Part shown: in pieces, positions 37,740-47,787 of the stretch
How positions within the stretch are numbered: position 1 is the stretch's first letter
Layout of the letters: the number at the start of each line of letters is the position of its first letter
NCBI GenBank assembly: GCA_963788055.1
Contig: CAWBFA010000001.1
Location: 248,001-312,000 of the forward strand
Length of the DNA: 64,000 nucleotides
Direction of reading: 5' to 3'
DNA from: JACCTU01 sp963788055
GTDB lineage: Bacteria > Actinomycetota > Thermoleophilia > Gaiellales > Gaiellaceae
Notes under the pieces: model-generated
The model's database searches: none
What the model saw: only the letters and a program-made list of their open reading frames with translations
Told to the model about the DNA's origin: nothing
Translations under genes and position numbers: made by a program

Positions 37740-38711
37740 TTAGAGGTTCCTGCGCCAGATCAGGAAGCCGAGTGGAAGGAACGCAAGTGCGATCGCGTAC
37801 GGCGCGAGTGGGACCTCGTCGCGGTCGTCGTCGTCCACGTAGGTCTCGCCGCTGCCGATGAGCTCTCGGACGGTCGTGGCGACGCCGGCAGTGGAAGATG
37901 AGCTCTCTTCGAACGCCTCCCCGCCGGTCGCAGCAGCGAGTGCTCGCGCCACGTCCGGTGCCTCCGGGTGGGGGATGTAGCCGCTCTCAGTGCCGCCATC
38001 GAGTGTGAACACGCGCTCCTCCGGGTTTCCGTAACGGATGAAGAGGGTCCGGACTCCCGGCGGACGCTTAAAGACCCGGCCGATACGCTCGGCGGCGAAC
38101 GGCTGGCTCTCCGCGTCGGTGAAGACGATCAAGACGCGATGCGTAACTTCGCGCGCGTAGAAGTTGCGGTTCGTGATCGCGGTCAGCGCACCGAGCGTCG
38201 TCGCGGTCACGTTGAACGACGTGGGCGGGGGCTTTTCGATCCCGACAACGCGGTCGAGCACGGCGTCGAAGACGTCCAAGTCGTCGGTCGGAAAGACGTG
38301 AGGCAGGAGGCGGTCGGTCAGCGACGCGACTCCGGAAGGCACATCGCGGAGCTTCATCCGAATCTCGCGCGCGTCGTTACGCGCGCGATCGAACCGCGTC
38401 GGCGCCTCGAGCGTGCTCGACGCGAGCATCGAGCGTGACGAGTCGAGCACGAACCACACCTCGGCGTCGCGGCGCGACTCCGTGCCTCTGTTGACCGCGA
38501 TGACAGGCTGCGCCGCGGCCAATCCGAGCAGGAGCGCTACGGTCACGATGCTGCCGACGAGCAGCCGCCGGCCCGACGCGACTGGCTTCCCGAGCCCGAG
38601 GGCTACTCGCACACGGTCGGCGCGTTGCTCCCCGTCGAGCAGCAAGACGAGCGGGATGAGCGCGCCGACGGCAAGGAGCGCCGCCTCCGGTGTCAGGAAG
38701 TCGATCGCCAT
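37740..38711 (-). CDS. VWA-domain membrane protein (BatA-like)
   Basis: 323 residues from ATG 38711 (overlaps the previous stop as ATGA). Two N-terminal helices (LTPEAALLAVGALIPLVLLL and LLVGSIVTVALLLGLAAAQP) are followed by a von Willebrand A domain with an intact MIDAS start DAEVWFVLDSSRSMLASSTL (DxSxS), then HRVLIVFTDAESQPFAAERI. A final membrane helix is APYAIALAFLPLGFLIWRRN. In Bat operons such proteins work with a MoxR ATPase and a DUF58 protein in an envelope chaperone or metal-dependent assembly function, which remains poorly defined. Confidence 0.85.
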   Translation of the reverse strand: MAIDFLTPEAALLAVGALIPLVLLLDGEQRADRVRVALGLGKPVASGRRLLVGSIVTVALLLGLAAAQPVIAVNRGTESRRDAEVWFVLDSSRSMLASSTLEAPTRFDRARNDAREIRMKLRDVPSGVASLTDRLLPHVFPTDDLDVFDAVLDRVVGIEKPPPTSFNVTATTLGALTAITNRNFYAREVTHRVLIVFTDAESQPFAAERIGRVFKRPPGVRTLFIRYGNPEERVFTLDGGTESGYIPHPEAPDVARALAAATGGEAFEESSSSTAGVATTVRELIGSGETYVDDDDRDEVPLAPYAIALAFLPLGFLIWRRNL

Positions 38712-39352
38712 CAGTACCCGGTACCCGGACTGCGCAGCCCGCCGAGCGACGCATTGTCGCGCGGCAAGCGGCCGCCGGGCGTCTCGAAGCTGGGCGGCTC
38801 GTCGCCCAGGCGCCGCAGGAGCACCTCGAGGTTGAACATCGCATCCTCGTTCGCGCGATCGGCGCGCACCGCTCTGGTGAAGTAGCCGACCGATGCCTCG
38901 AGCGAATCGACGCGCTCCTGCGTCTGCTGCTGCCACCGTGCCGCGGCGGTCGAGAGCGCGCCAAGCAGGTTGAGCATCTCCGAGCGCCGCTCCGCGTTCG
39001 TCTCGCGTTGCGCGATCTCGCGCAGGCGCACCTGGGCCTTCACCCTCGCCGCCTCGAGCTCTGGGCGCAGAAACCCGGGCTCACGCGGGTGTGCGGCAAC
39101 GAATGCCTGCACCGCTCGGCGGTAGCGCACGTCATCGGAGATCGAGAGGACGCGGCGGGCCGGGTCGCCTGGGAGCAGGGCATTGACCTGCCAGAGGTCC
39201 GAGGCGGCAGGGGCCGTGCTGAAGCGTACGTCGTCGTTCGCCAAGCCCCCCTGCCAACGCTTGACGTCGACCGCGGCCAGCAAGAGCAACACGGCAGCGA
39301 CGGCGGCGAGGCTCGCGAGCACGAGGGGAACGATCGGTTTCCTCACACTCAT
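38711..39352 (-). CDS. Membrane-anchored helical protein of the MoxR/VWA operon
   Basis: About 213 residues from MSVRKPIVPLVLASLAAVAA; a single N-terminal membrane helix anchors an all-helical outer domain (EAARVKAQVRLREIAQRETN; SLEASVGYFTRAVRADRANE; DAMFNLEVLLRRLGDEPPSF). The segment around EASVGYFTRAVRADRANEDA looks like a degenerate TPR, as in the tetratricopeptide (BatE-like) member of Bat operons. Overlaps both neighbours by four bases, so it is firmly part of the operon. No enzyme motif visible. Confidence 0.75.
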   Translation of the reverse strand: MSVRKPIVPLVLASLAAVAAVLLLLAAVDVKRWQGGLANDDVRFSTAPAASDLWQVNALLPGDPARRVLSISDDVRYRRAVQAFVAAHPREPGFLRPELEAARVKAQVRLREIAQRETNAERRSEMLNLLGALSTAAARWQQQTQERVDSLEASVGYFTRAVRADRANEDAMFNLEVLLRRLGDEPPSFETPGGRLPRDNASLGGLRSPGTGY

Positions 39353-40209
39353 CTCCGCGGCACCTCGACTCGAGCGCCCCACCACTCGTTCGCCGCGAGC
39401 AGGAACAGGAGGAGCCCGCCGAGCAGCGAGAGCGTGGAGGGGTTTGCGCCGAAGAGCGTCGACTCAGCGTTGCGCCGATTCTGCGCCGCGAGTTGCGGCG
39501 GTGTGACCAGGTTCTTCTTGCCGACGATCCGCCCGAAGAACGTGAGATCCTGTTGGAACGCGAACAGCGGCACGATGCGTAGGGCGACCCCTTTCGACTC
39601 GACGTTTGCGACTATCTGCGAGAGCACCGGCTCGTCGCTCGGCGCGGTGTCGAGATCGGAGACGAGCACGATCGAACCCTTCTCGATCTTCTCCCGCTCG
39701 AGAATGTCGCTTGCCATCTCGAGGCCGGCAGAGATCTTCGTGCCGCCGCTGAAGCCTGCAGACCAGGGGCTGAGTGGGTAGGCCGCCTCCGAAGCTCGCT
39801 TGGGATCCTGGCCACCGCGCAGCTTGAAGTAGCGAAGCAGCGGCTTCAGCTCAGCCGGCGCAGAACCGGGCGGAAGCATCTCGTAGGCGACGTCGGAGAA
39901 CACGACCAGTCCGACCTCCTGGTCACCCTCGCTCATCATCTTGATCGCGTTGTAAATACGGCGGTAGACCGGGACCGTGACGCTCTGCGAAACGTCGAGG
40001 ACCACCACAGCGCTCGTGTCCTGGGGGAGGAGCGATGCCTTCGCGGGCTCGAGTGTGCGCGCCGAGACGAACGCCAGCGCGAGCACGAGAATCAGAAGGC
40101 AGGCGAGCACGAGGCGAACGAGGGTCGTCCGGATCCACATCGGGCGCAGCGACTCGACGTCCGCGACGGGGATCGCCGTCACCCGGCGGGCAAAGCTAGG
40201 AGCGGCCAT
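39349..40209 (-). CDS. Second VWA-domain membrane protein of the operon
   Basis: About 286 residues from MAAPSFARRVTAIPVADVES. A membrane helix (LVRLVLACLLILVLALAFVS) precedes a VWA-like domain, DTSAVVVLDVSQSVTVPVYR (DxSxS present), then EVGLVVFSDVAYEMLPPGSA and GSIVLVSDLDTAPSDEPVLS. A C-terminal helix is LGGLLLFLLAANEWWG. It overlaps the downstream gene by four bases and the upstream one by 14. With the BatA-like protein it could form a heteromeric VWA pair. Confidence 0.8.
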   Translation of the reverse strand: MAAPSFARRVTAIPVADVESLRPMWIRTTLVRLVLACLLILVLALAFVSARTLEPAKASLLPQDTSAVVVLDVSQSVTVPVYRRIYNAIKMMSEGDQEVGLVVFSDVAYEMLPPGSAPAELKPLLRYFKLRGGQDPKRASEAAYPLSPWSAGFSGGTKISAGLEMASDILEREKIEKGSIVLVSDLDTAPSDEPVLSQIVANVESKGVALRIVPLFAFQQDLTFFGRIVGKKNLVTPPQLAAQNRRNAESTLFGANPSTLSLLGGLLLFLLAANEWWGARVEVPRR

Positions 40210-41134
40210 TTGTCCTGCCCGCAATCACAGCCCTGACCTGTTCCGACAACCTGGCCGTCCGGTCCGGCCCGGGGACGTCGGCCGTCCACGCGAGCTCTCG
40301 CGCGTCGCCGGCGAGCTCGTGCTGCCCACCGGTGCGCAGCTCCCGTGCGAGCCGGTCGAGCGCAAGCCGTTGCTCGCGCTCGATGCCCTGGCTCTGCGCA
40401 CGCTCGAGCACCGCAATCGCGCGCTCGAGCGGTGTCAGCTTCGTGCGGCGGAACCGGCGAAAGCCGAACGGCGCGCTCGGAAATGCCCGTTGCAAAAAGA
40501 AGAGCGAGACGAGCAGCAGCAGGACCCCGAGCCCGGCAAGAGCGGCCGTGAGCAGCGTCGGATCGACGCGGTACGACGCGGGGCGAATGCGCACGTTCGC
40601 CCGCCACGGCAGGTCGACGCTGCCCTGAAACCGCGGGCCCAGGTTGGTCTCGGGCTCGCGGTAACGCGAGGCGATCGTCACACTGGGCCATTCGGCGACC
40701 TCCACCCGTCGGCCCGCGTAACGCACGGGAGCGGACGGGAGCTCGAAGTCCTTCCTTGCCCCCTCCGGCACGCAGTCCGTCGTCACGCAGTCGAGGCGGT
40801 ACTCGTAGCGCAGGCGTGTGAAGCGGTGGTAGTCGCGGCGCGACGTGACAGGTACGCCGTTCATCGTGAACGGGTCGAACCGCGCGTCGACGCTGATCTT
40901 GGCGGGGTCGAGCACGTCGCGGTCGACGAGCAGGTCGAGCCGCGCGGTCAGCAGCTGGCCGAACAGCTGCGTCCGCGAACCGAGCGACGCACGCGCGGCG
41001 ATCCCGTCGTCGCCGACCGGAAGCCCGGCCGTCGGAGCATGCTCGTCTCGGAGGACAAGCGCCAGCGCGACGACCGCCCCCACCACGACCGCGGCGAGCG
41101 CGAGGACGAACGGCAGCCGCCGCCTCGTGCTCAC
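40196..41134 (-). CDS. Two-helix membrane protein of the MoxR/VWA operon, unknown
   Basis: About 312 residues from GTG 41134 (GTGA overlap with the DUF58 stop). There is a signal-anchor (LPFVLALAAVVVGAVVALAL) and a roughly 180-residue outer domain that includes RYEYRLDCVTTDCVPEGARK. A second helix (LTAALAGLGVLLLLVSLFFL) leads to a cytoplasmic helical tail (PLERAIAVLERAQSQGIERE). The topology resembles the BatD-like or DUF4381-type members of Bat operons, but I do not recognise the family firmly. The two Cys in the outer domain may pair. Confidence 0.75.
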   Translation of the reverse strand: MSTRRRLPFVLALAAVVVGAVVALALVLRDEHAPTAGLPVGDDGIAARASLGSRTQLFGQLLTARLDLLVDRDVLDPAKISVDARFDPFTMNGVPVTSRRDYHRFTRLRYEYRLDCVTTDCVPEGARKDFELPSAPVRYAGRRVEVAEWPSVTIASRYREPETNLGPRFQGSVDLPWRANVRIRPASYRVDPTLLTAALAGLGVLLLLVSLFFLQRAFPSAPFGFRRFRRTKLTPLERAIAVLERAQSQGIEREQRLALDRLARELRTGGQHELAGDARELAWTADVPGPDRTARLSEQVRAVIAGRTNGRS

Positions 41135-42039
41135 GACCTTCCGCGCCAGAAGCGGCGCAGCTCCGCCCACTCGAGGAAGGAGAGGAAGATCTCCGACCGA
41201 TCGTCGGACGAGAGCACGACGGGCTCGAGGTCGTAGGCGCGGAACGACTCGAGTACCTGCGTGAAGCGCTCTTGGTTCTGCTCGCTGCGAGCCGCAGCCT
41301 CAGCTGCCGAGATCCGCACCGGCATCACGCGCCGGGCACGCGGATCCCAGAAAGGCACGACCACGCCGCCGATGGGCGGGAAGCCCTGCTCCCAAACGGG
41401 GTCCTGGATCAGGACCGGGACGACGTCCCAGCGTTGCTGCAGCAGCCGGGTCCACGCCTCCTCGGGGGGCGGATCGAGGAAGTCGGAGAGCACGAAGACG
41501 AAACTGCCGGTCGGAAGCGCGCGGCGGTGCTCCACGAGGTGCGTGAGAGAGCGGGCTACCGTGTCCTTCGGCGCGCCGAACGCGGTCCGGTCGGTGACTT
41601 CCCATGGCTCGTGCTGCGTCCGCGGCGGCCGCCAGAACGCCTCCCCCTCAGCGAAGTCGAGATAGCCGGCGATCCCGCGCGAAGCGATCGCGGACTCGAA
41701 CAGCACGACGGTGGCGTGCAGCATCGCCTGGGGCTTCGAGAGCCACGGCAGCCACGAGGGGAAGACGTCCATCTCGGGGCGACGGTCGGCGACCACCACC
41801 ACACGCGGCGCCTCTTCCGCGAACTTCTCGCGCACGACGAACTCCTCGGTGCCGCGCGCCGAGGACAGACGCGCCGACGCATTCCAGTCGATCGTTCCGA
41901 CGTCGTCTCCCGGCTGGTACGGCCTCGAGCCGACGACGTCCGAGCCGGGACCGCGCCGCGTGCTCGTCAGCCCGCCGAACGAGAGGCCGACGAGCCGGCG
42001 CCGGGGAAGGAGCGGGACGGTCCGGTCGGCGGCTGGCAC
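41131..42039 (-). CDS. DUF58-domain protein
   Basis: 302 residues. The DUF58 signature is GSDVVGSRPYQPGDDVGTID, then WNASARLSSARGTEEFVVRE and KFAEEAPRVVVVADRRPEMD. The remainder has a VWA-like fold (LPTGSFVFVLSDFLDPPPEE; WDVVPVLIQDPVWEQGFPPI). DUF58 proteins are almost always encoded next to MoxR, as here (three bases apart), and are thought to be the ATPase's partner at the membrane. No obvious membrane helix in this copy. Confidence 0.9.
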   Translation of the reverse strand: MPAADRTVPLLPRRRLVGLSFGGLTSTRRGPGSDVVGSRPYQPGDDVGTIDWNASARLSSARGTEEFVVREKFAEEAPRVVVVADRRPEMDVFPSWLPWLSKPQAMLHATVVLFESAIASRGIAGYLDFAEGEAFWRPPRTQHEPWEVTDRTAFGAPKDTVARSLTHLVEHRRALPTGSFVFVLSDFLDPPPEEAWTRLLQQRWDVVPVLIQDPVWEQGFPPIGGVVVPFWDPRARRVMPVRISAAEAAARSEQNQERFTQVLESFRAYDLEPVVLSSDDRSEIFLSFLEWAELRRFWRGRS

Positions 42040-42042
42040 GAG

Positions 42043-43062
42043 TTACTGGGGCAGGACGATGAGGTCGAAGTCCTGGGGCTGCGGCCGCGGTGCCAGCGCG
42101 AGGCAGCGCTCCCGGAACAGGTCGATCGCCGCGTCCCAACCGACCCTGCGCGCTTCCGCGAGAAAGGCCGGGCGAAAGACGACGCGGTGCACGAGCACGG
42201 AGTCGAACAGTCGTTCGACGTCCTCCGGAACGACGTACGACCGGCCGCGCAGGAGCCCCCACGCACGCACCGCACGCTCGAGCGCGAGCGAGCCACGGAC
42301 CGACGCGCCGATCGAGACGTCCTCGACCTCGCGCGTCGCGCGGACGAGATCGACGATCCAACGCTGGATGACCGGGGCGACGTAGACCTCTTGGACGCCG
42401 ACCCGCAGCTCCTCGATTTCCTCGAGGCCGATGACCGCGCGCAGATGTCCAAGCGGGTGGCTGTGCCGCTGTTCGTTCAGGATCTTCAGCTCGTCGTCGG
42501 CGTGCGGATAGCCCAGGGCAGTGCGGAGGAAGAAGCGGTCGAGCTGCGCCTCCGGGAGCGGGAACGTACCTTCGTACTCGATCGGGTTCTCCGTCGCCAG
42601 GAGCAGGAACGGCTGCGGCAGCAGGCGCGTGACGCCGTCGACCGTGACCTGATTCTCGGCCATCGACTCGAGCAACGACGACTGCGTCTTCGGCATCGCG
42701 CGGTTGATCTCGTCGACGAGCACGACGTTCGCAAAGATCGGGCCAGGGCGAAACTCGAACTCGCGCTCCTTCTGGTTGTAGACGGAAAGCCCGGTGACGT
42801 CCGTCGGCTGCAGGTCCGGCGTGCACTGGATGCGCGTCGCGGTCGCGCCCTCGATCGATTGCGCCATCGCGCGCGCAAGGACGGTCTTCGCAGTCCCCGG
42901 CACGTCCTCGAGCAGCACGTGTCCGCCGCACGCCAGCGCGGCGACGACGAGCCTGATCTCGTCGCTCTTGCCGTGCACCACCGTCTCGATGTTCGCGACG
43001 AGCCGCTCGGCGATCTCGGTGGCGCGGTCCAGCGCGGATGCTTCGATCGGTGCGGTCTCCAT
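42043..43062 (-). CDS. MoxR-family AAA+ ATPase
   Basis: 339 residues. Walker A is the MoxR variant GGHVLLEDVPGTAKTVLARA; Walker B lies in NVVLVDEINRAMPKTQSSLL; sensor motifs are in LLATENPIEYEGTFPLPEAQ, followed by LDRFFLRTALGYP. The lid domain includes the typical IVDLVRATREVEDVSIGASV and RGSLALERAVRAWGLLRGRS. MoxR proteins act as chaperones that mature or insert cofactors into partner complexes. It is the first gene of the six-gene Bat-like operon (MoxR, DUF58, membrane protein, VWA, helical protein, VWA). Confidence 0.93.
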   Translation of the reverse strand: METAPIEASALDRATEIAERLVANIETVVHGKSDEIRLVVAALACGGHVLLEDVPGTAKTVLARAMAQSIEGATATRIQCTPDLQPTDVTGLSVYNQKEREFEFRPGPIFANVVLVDEINRAMPKTQSSLLESMAENQVTVDGVTRLLPQPFLLLATENPIEYEGTFPLPEAQLDRFFLRTALGYPHADDELKILNEQRHSHPLGHLRAVIGLEEIEELRVGVQEVYVAPVIQRWIVDLVRATREVEDVSIGASVRGSLALERAVRAWGLLRGRSYVVPEDVERLFDSVLVHRVVFRPAFLAEARRVGWDAAIDLFRERCLALAPRPQPQDFDLIVLPQ

Positions 43063-43071
43063 CTCGGATTG

Positions 43072-43077
43072 ATTGTA
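43072..43077 (-). promoter_or_regulatory. Possible -10 box for the MoxR operon
   Basis: TACAAT on the minus strand ends ten bases before the MoxR ATG, so the transcript would be leaderless or nearly so, a common arrangement in actinobacteria. No clear -35 is visible. Motif match and position only. Confidence 0.35.
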
Positions 43078-43107
43078 GGTCGACAGAGTGACCTCTAAGA
43101 CGTGGGC

Positions 43108-43128
43108 CCGCCCGAGATTGTTGGGCGG
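43108..43128 (-). terminator. Short hairpin after atpG
   Basis: CCGCCC/GGGCGG stem with a nine-base loop, six bases after the atpG stop. It could end or attenuate the atpB-atpG transcript before the MoxR operon. There is no T-tract, so the support is modest. Confidence 0.4.
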
Positions 43129-43133
43129 ACGAA

Positions 43134-44024
43134 CTACCCCTCGAGCGCGTCGGCGCCGGCCACGACTTCCAGGATCTCCTGCGTGATCTCGGCCTGACGG
43201 GCCCGGTTCATCGCGAGCGTGAGGCTGTCGATCAGCTCGCCGGCGTTTCTCGACGCATTCCGCATCGCGGTCATCCGGGCGCCTTGCTCGGAGGCCGCCG
43301 ACTCGAGCAGCGCGCGGTAGAGCTCCGTCTCCAGGTAGACGGGCAACAGCCGGGCGAGAATCTCTTCGGGCTCGGGCTCGTAGATGAAGTCGCCGCGCAT
43401 CGCGTCGTCGCGGCGCTCCTCCTCGTCGGTCTCGAGCAGGTGCTCCGGGATCGGCAGCACCTCCTGCTCGGTCACCTTCTGGACGAGCGGAGAGTCGAAG
43501 TGGTTGTAGACCAGGATCACCCGATCGAACGCGCCTTCGATGTACTGCTCGGTGAGCGTGTGCGCAATCGCCTGCGCGTCGGTGTAGGCCGGCCGGTCGC
43601 TGAAGCCGGTCCAGTCGCTCGCGACGTCGTAGCCGCGGAAGCGGAGTGTCGAGCGGCCCTTCTTGCCCGCGACAAGCCAGCGAATCGTCTGCCCTTCCGC
43701 CTCGAGCTCGCGACCGAGGGCGAACACCCTTCGCAGGACCTGGGAGTTGAAGGCGCCCGCGAGGCCGCGGTCTCCGGTCATCGCGAGGATCGCGGTGGTC
43801 TGAGGGTCCCGACGCTGGAGGAGCGGGAGCCGCTGCTTCGAGACGGACGCGCGTGCGACTCCGCTCATCAGCTCGAGCATCTTGTCGGCGTAGGGGCGCA
43901 TCGTCTCGATCCGTGCCTGCGCACGCCTGAGCCGCGCGGAGGCGACGAGTTCGAACGCCTTCGTGATCTTCTGCGTGTTTTGAACCGAGCGGACCCGGCG
44001 CTTCAGGTCTTGGGTGGATGCCAT
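43134..44024 (-). CDS. atpG: ATP synthase F1 subunit gamma
   Basis: 296 residues; the central rotor shaft. The N-terminal coiled helix is MASTQDLKRRVRSVQNTQKI with TKAFELVASARLRRAQARIE. The middle domain includes ILAMTGDRGLAGAFNSQVLR. The C-terminal helix is ALLESAASEQGARMTAMRNA with SRNAGELIDSLTLAMNRARQ and AEITQEILEVVAGADAL. All are family-typical. It abuts atpA directly. Normally atpD follows at once; here the MoxR operon lies downstream instead. Confidence 0.96.
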   Translation of the reverse strand: MASTQDLKRRVRSVQNTQKITKAFELVASARLRRAQARIETMRPYADKMLELMSGVARASVSKQRLPLLQRRDPQTTAILAMTGDRGLAGAFNSQVLRRVFALGRELEAEGQTIRWLVAGKKGRSTLRFRGYDVASDWTGFSDRPAYTDAQAIAHTLTEQYIEGAFDRVILVYNHFDSPLVQKVTEQEVLPIPEHLLETDEEERRDDAMRGDFIYEPEPEEILARLLPVYLETELYRALLESAASEQGARMTAMRNASRNAGELIDSLTLAMNRARQAEITQEILEVVAGADALEG

Positions 44025-45539
<1,515 letters not shown>

Positions 45540-45545
45540 GGCTGG

Positions 45546-46115
45546 TTAGCTCCTTTTCAGGTCTTGTCGTAGGCGTTCGAATCTTCCGCGCACGCTCGCG
45601 TCGACGAGCAACGAGCCGGCCCGAAGGACGAAGCCGCCGATCAGGCTCGGGTCGACGCTTCGCGTCGCATCGACCTGGCGACCGGACTGGCGCTCGATCT
45701 GCCCGAGGATCTGCGTCGCGTCTTCGTCGGAGAGCTCGTACGCGGTCGTCAGGTCGACTGCGAGCCGCTTCTCCTCGGCGGCGACGAGCGCCTCGAACTC
45801 GCGCACGATCTCCTCGAGCTCGGTCGCGCGACCCTTCTCGATCAGAAGGAGCAGAAAGTTGCGCACGACCTCTTCGCCGCCCGCAAGCAGCTCGCCGAGC
45901 GCCGCCTGCTTGGTCCGGTGGTCGATCTCGGGGTTCTCGAGCATGGCCCGGAGCGCGGGCACCTCTCGCGTGGCCGCGACGAAGTCGCCGAGCTCCTCCT
46001 GCACCTGCGAGAGCCGCTGCTCCTCCTTCGCAGCGTCGAAGAGCGCGCGAGCGAGAGCGGTGGCGACGACAGAGCGTGCGCGAGCGTAGATGCGGTGAGC
46101 GACGGCGCGCGGCAC
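45546..46115 (-). CDS. atpH: ATP synthase F1 subunit delta
   Basis: 189 residues; links F1 to the peripheral stalk. Family features: the N-terminal helical bundle ARSVVATALARALFDAAKEE, ALRAMLENPEIDHRTKQAAL, and the C-terminal signature VDPSLIGGFVLRAGSLLVDA, SVRGRFERLRQDL. The exact start is uncertain: the first codons (MPRAVAHRIYARA) could be trimmed to a GTG at the VVATALARAL segment. Two bases separate it from atpF. Confidence 0.94.
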   Translation of the reverse strand: MPRAVAHRIYARARSVVATALARALFDAAKEEQRLSQVQEELGDFVAATREVPALRAMLENPEIDHRTKQAALGELLAGGEEVVRNFLLLLIEKGRATELEEIVREFEALVAAEEKRLAVDLTTAYELSDEDATQILGQIERQSGRQVDATRSVDPSLIGGFVLRAGSLLVDASVRGRFERLRQDLKRS

Positions 46116-46117
46116 AC

Positions 46118-46648
46118 TCAGACCGGTTCCTTCTCCAGCTTCGAGAAGTCGAGCTCCTCGATCGCGTCGTCGATCAGCTTGCGATGCGACTTCGCGTCGA
46201 GCGCGCCTGCAGTGACCCGCTCGGCTGCGATGAGCGCGAGATCGGCAACGGCACGTCGGATCTCGCCGAGTGCGCGCTGCGTCTCCGCCTCGATCTGGCG
46301 CTTGGTCTCCTCGAGCCGCCGCTGCCGGTCATCCTCGGTCTCCTTGCGCACGCGCTCGCGCTGAGACTCCGCGACGCGGCGCGCCTCCGACAGGATCTCC
46401 TCCGCCTGGCCGCGCGCCTGCTGCATCAGGCTCTTGTGCTCCTCGAGCAGCCTGCGCGCTTCGTCGCGAGCCCTGTCGGCCTCGCGAAGAGCCTCCGCGA
46501 TCCGCTCGCGACGCTTGTCGATGATCTGCTGGATCGGGCCGAACGCCCACTTCCGGAGCACGAAGAACGTGATCCCGAAGCAGATGAGGGTCCAGATCAT
46601 CAGGCCCGGGATGGGCTGGATCAGCGTGTTGTCAGCAAGCGGCAGCAT
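46118..46648 (-). CDS. atpF: ATP synthase Fo subunit b
   Basis: 176 residues; peripheral stalk. A single N-terminal membrane helix (LMIWTLICFGITFFVLRKWA) is followed by the long charged coiled coil (ERIAEALREADRARDEARRL; EAQRQRRLEETKRQIEAETQ-like repeats of E, R and Q). Position between atpE and atpH is standard. Only one b-type gene is present, so the stalk is probably a homodimer. Confidence 0.95.
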   Translation of the reverse strand: MLPLADNTLIQPIPGLMIWTLICFGITFFVLRKWAFGPIQQIIDKRRERIAEALREADRARDEARRLLEEHKSLMQQARGQAEEILSEARRVAESQRERVRKETEDDRQRRLEETKRQIEAETQRALGEIRRAVADLALIAAERVTAGALDAKSHRKLIDDAIEELDFSKLEKEPV

Positions 46649-46651
46649 CGA

Positions 46652-46915
46652 TCAGACGAGCACGTAGGCGAGCAGGCCGCCGACCAGGCCGTAGAAGACG
46701 ACGGCCTCGGTGAGTGCGAACCCGATCCACATGATCCCCGTCAGCTCACCGCGGAGCTCCGGCTGGCGTGCGACGGACTGGATCATCGAGCCGAAGATGA
46801 TGCCGATGCCGATACCCGCGCCGAGCGAGCCGAGCCCGATCCCGAGCGCGAGTGCGATCGCCTTGCCGAGGTCGACGACGCTTCCCTCGGTGGCGGCAAG
46901 AACGAGATTGGACAT
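46652..46915 (-). CDS. atpE: ATP synthase Fo subunit c
   Basis: 87 residues from ATG 46915 with AGGAGAGG upstream. Two membrane helices: GKAIALALGIGLGSLGAGIG with the Gly-rich packing motif, and IMWIGFALTEAVVFYGLVGG carrying the essential ion-carrying Glu in ALTEAVVFYG. The Gln and Ser/Thr ligands typical of sodium-type rings are not evident, so proton coupling is likely. The polar loop is SVARQPELRGEL. Confidence 0.96.
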   Translation of the reverse strand: MSNLVLAATEGSVVDLGKAIALALGIGLGSLGAGIGIGIIFGSMIQSVARQPELRGELTGIMWIGFALTEAVVFYGLVGGLLAYVLV

Positions 46916-46925
46916 TCCTCTCCTT

Positions 46926-47787
46926 TTAGTGGTCCGGCTCGATCGCCGAACCGATGTAGATGGCTGACAGGACGGCGAAGATGAACGCCTGGATCGAGAC
47001 GACGATGACGACCTCGAAGAGGTAGAAGATCGTGGCAGCGGCGGACCGCGAGCACCGCGATTGCGACCGATTCGAGGACGAAGATCAGACCGATGAAGGT
47101 CAAGATCAGCATGTGGCCCGCCAGCATGTTCGCGAAGAGACGAATTGAGAGCGACACGAGCCGCATGAACTGTCCGAGGATCTCGAGCGGAACGAGCAGC
47201 GGCAGCAGCGCCTTCGGCACGTCGGGGATCCAGCTCTTGAAGTAACCAACGGGCCCGTTCGCACGAACGCCCTCGATGTGCGTGAACATCCATGACATCA
47301 GTGCGAGCGCGAGCGTGACCGAGATGGACGAGGTCGCTGCGTAGATCCCCCAGACCGGAAGCTCGACGCCGAAAACCTCGTAGCGCTCGCCCGTGATCGG
47401 GAGCGGGATGAAGCCGATCATGTTGATCGTCCAGATGAAGAGGAACAAGGACGCGACGTACGGAAACCATCGGCCGATCGCCTTCGTCGGCAACCCCTGC
47501 TCGGCGATCTGCGTCTGCGCGATGTCGTAGATCTGCTCGCCGATCGTCTGGCGGCGGTCGGGCGTGACCCGGAGGCGGAAGCGCATGAACAGGATCCCGA
47601 TCACCATCGTCAGCAAGCTGCCGAGCCAGAGGTAGACGACCGCCTTGTTGATCGACATGTCGAGCGGGCCGATGTGGATCGACACCCACGCAGGGAGCTC
47701 GAACTCGTGCGACGGGTCGAACTTCGTCGTCTCGCCCGCCGGCGCTTCCGAGGCGAGCGTCAGCGCATTCAGCAGCATCAGCTTCAT
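46926..47787 (-). CDS. atpB: ATP synthase Fo subunit a (one frameshift)
   Basis: About 286 residues once repaired. Membrane segments include INKAVVYLWLGSLLTMVIGI, ASLFLFIWTINMIGFIPLPI and the functional helix LGQFMRLVSLSIRLFANMLA with the essential Arg in SIRLFANM. After VAIAVLAV the frame breaks (about 47040). The proper ending AATIFYLFEVVIVVSIQAFI, FAVLSAIYIGSAIEPDH lies in the neighbouring frame and stops at 46926, just before atpE. A single extra C explains it. The gene is essential for Fo, so sequencing error is likely. Confidence 0.94.

Noticed and set aside
41272..43098. A 608-residue plus-strand frame opposite DUF58 and MoxR
   Set aside because: Shadow of two genes with clear domain motifs; no motif of its own.
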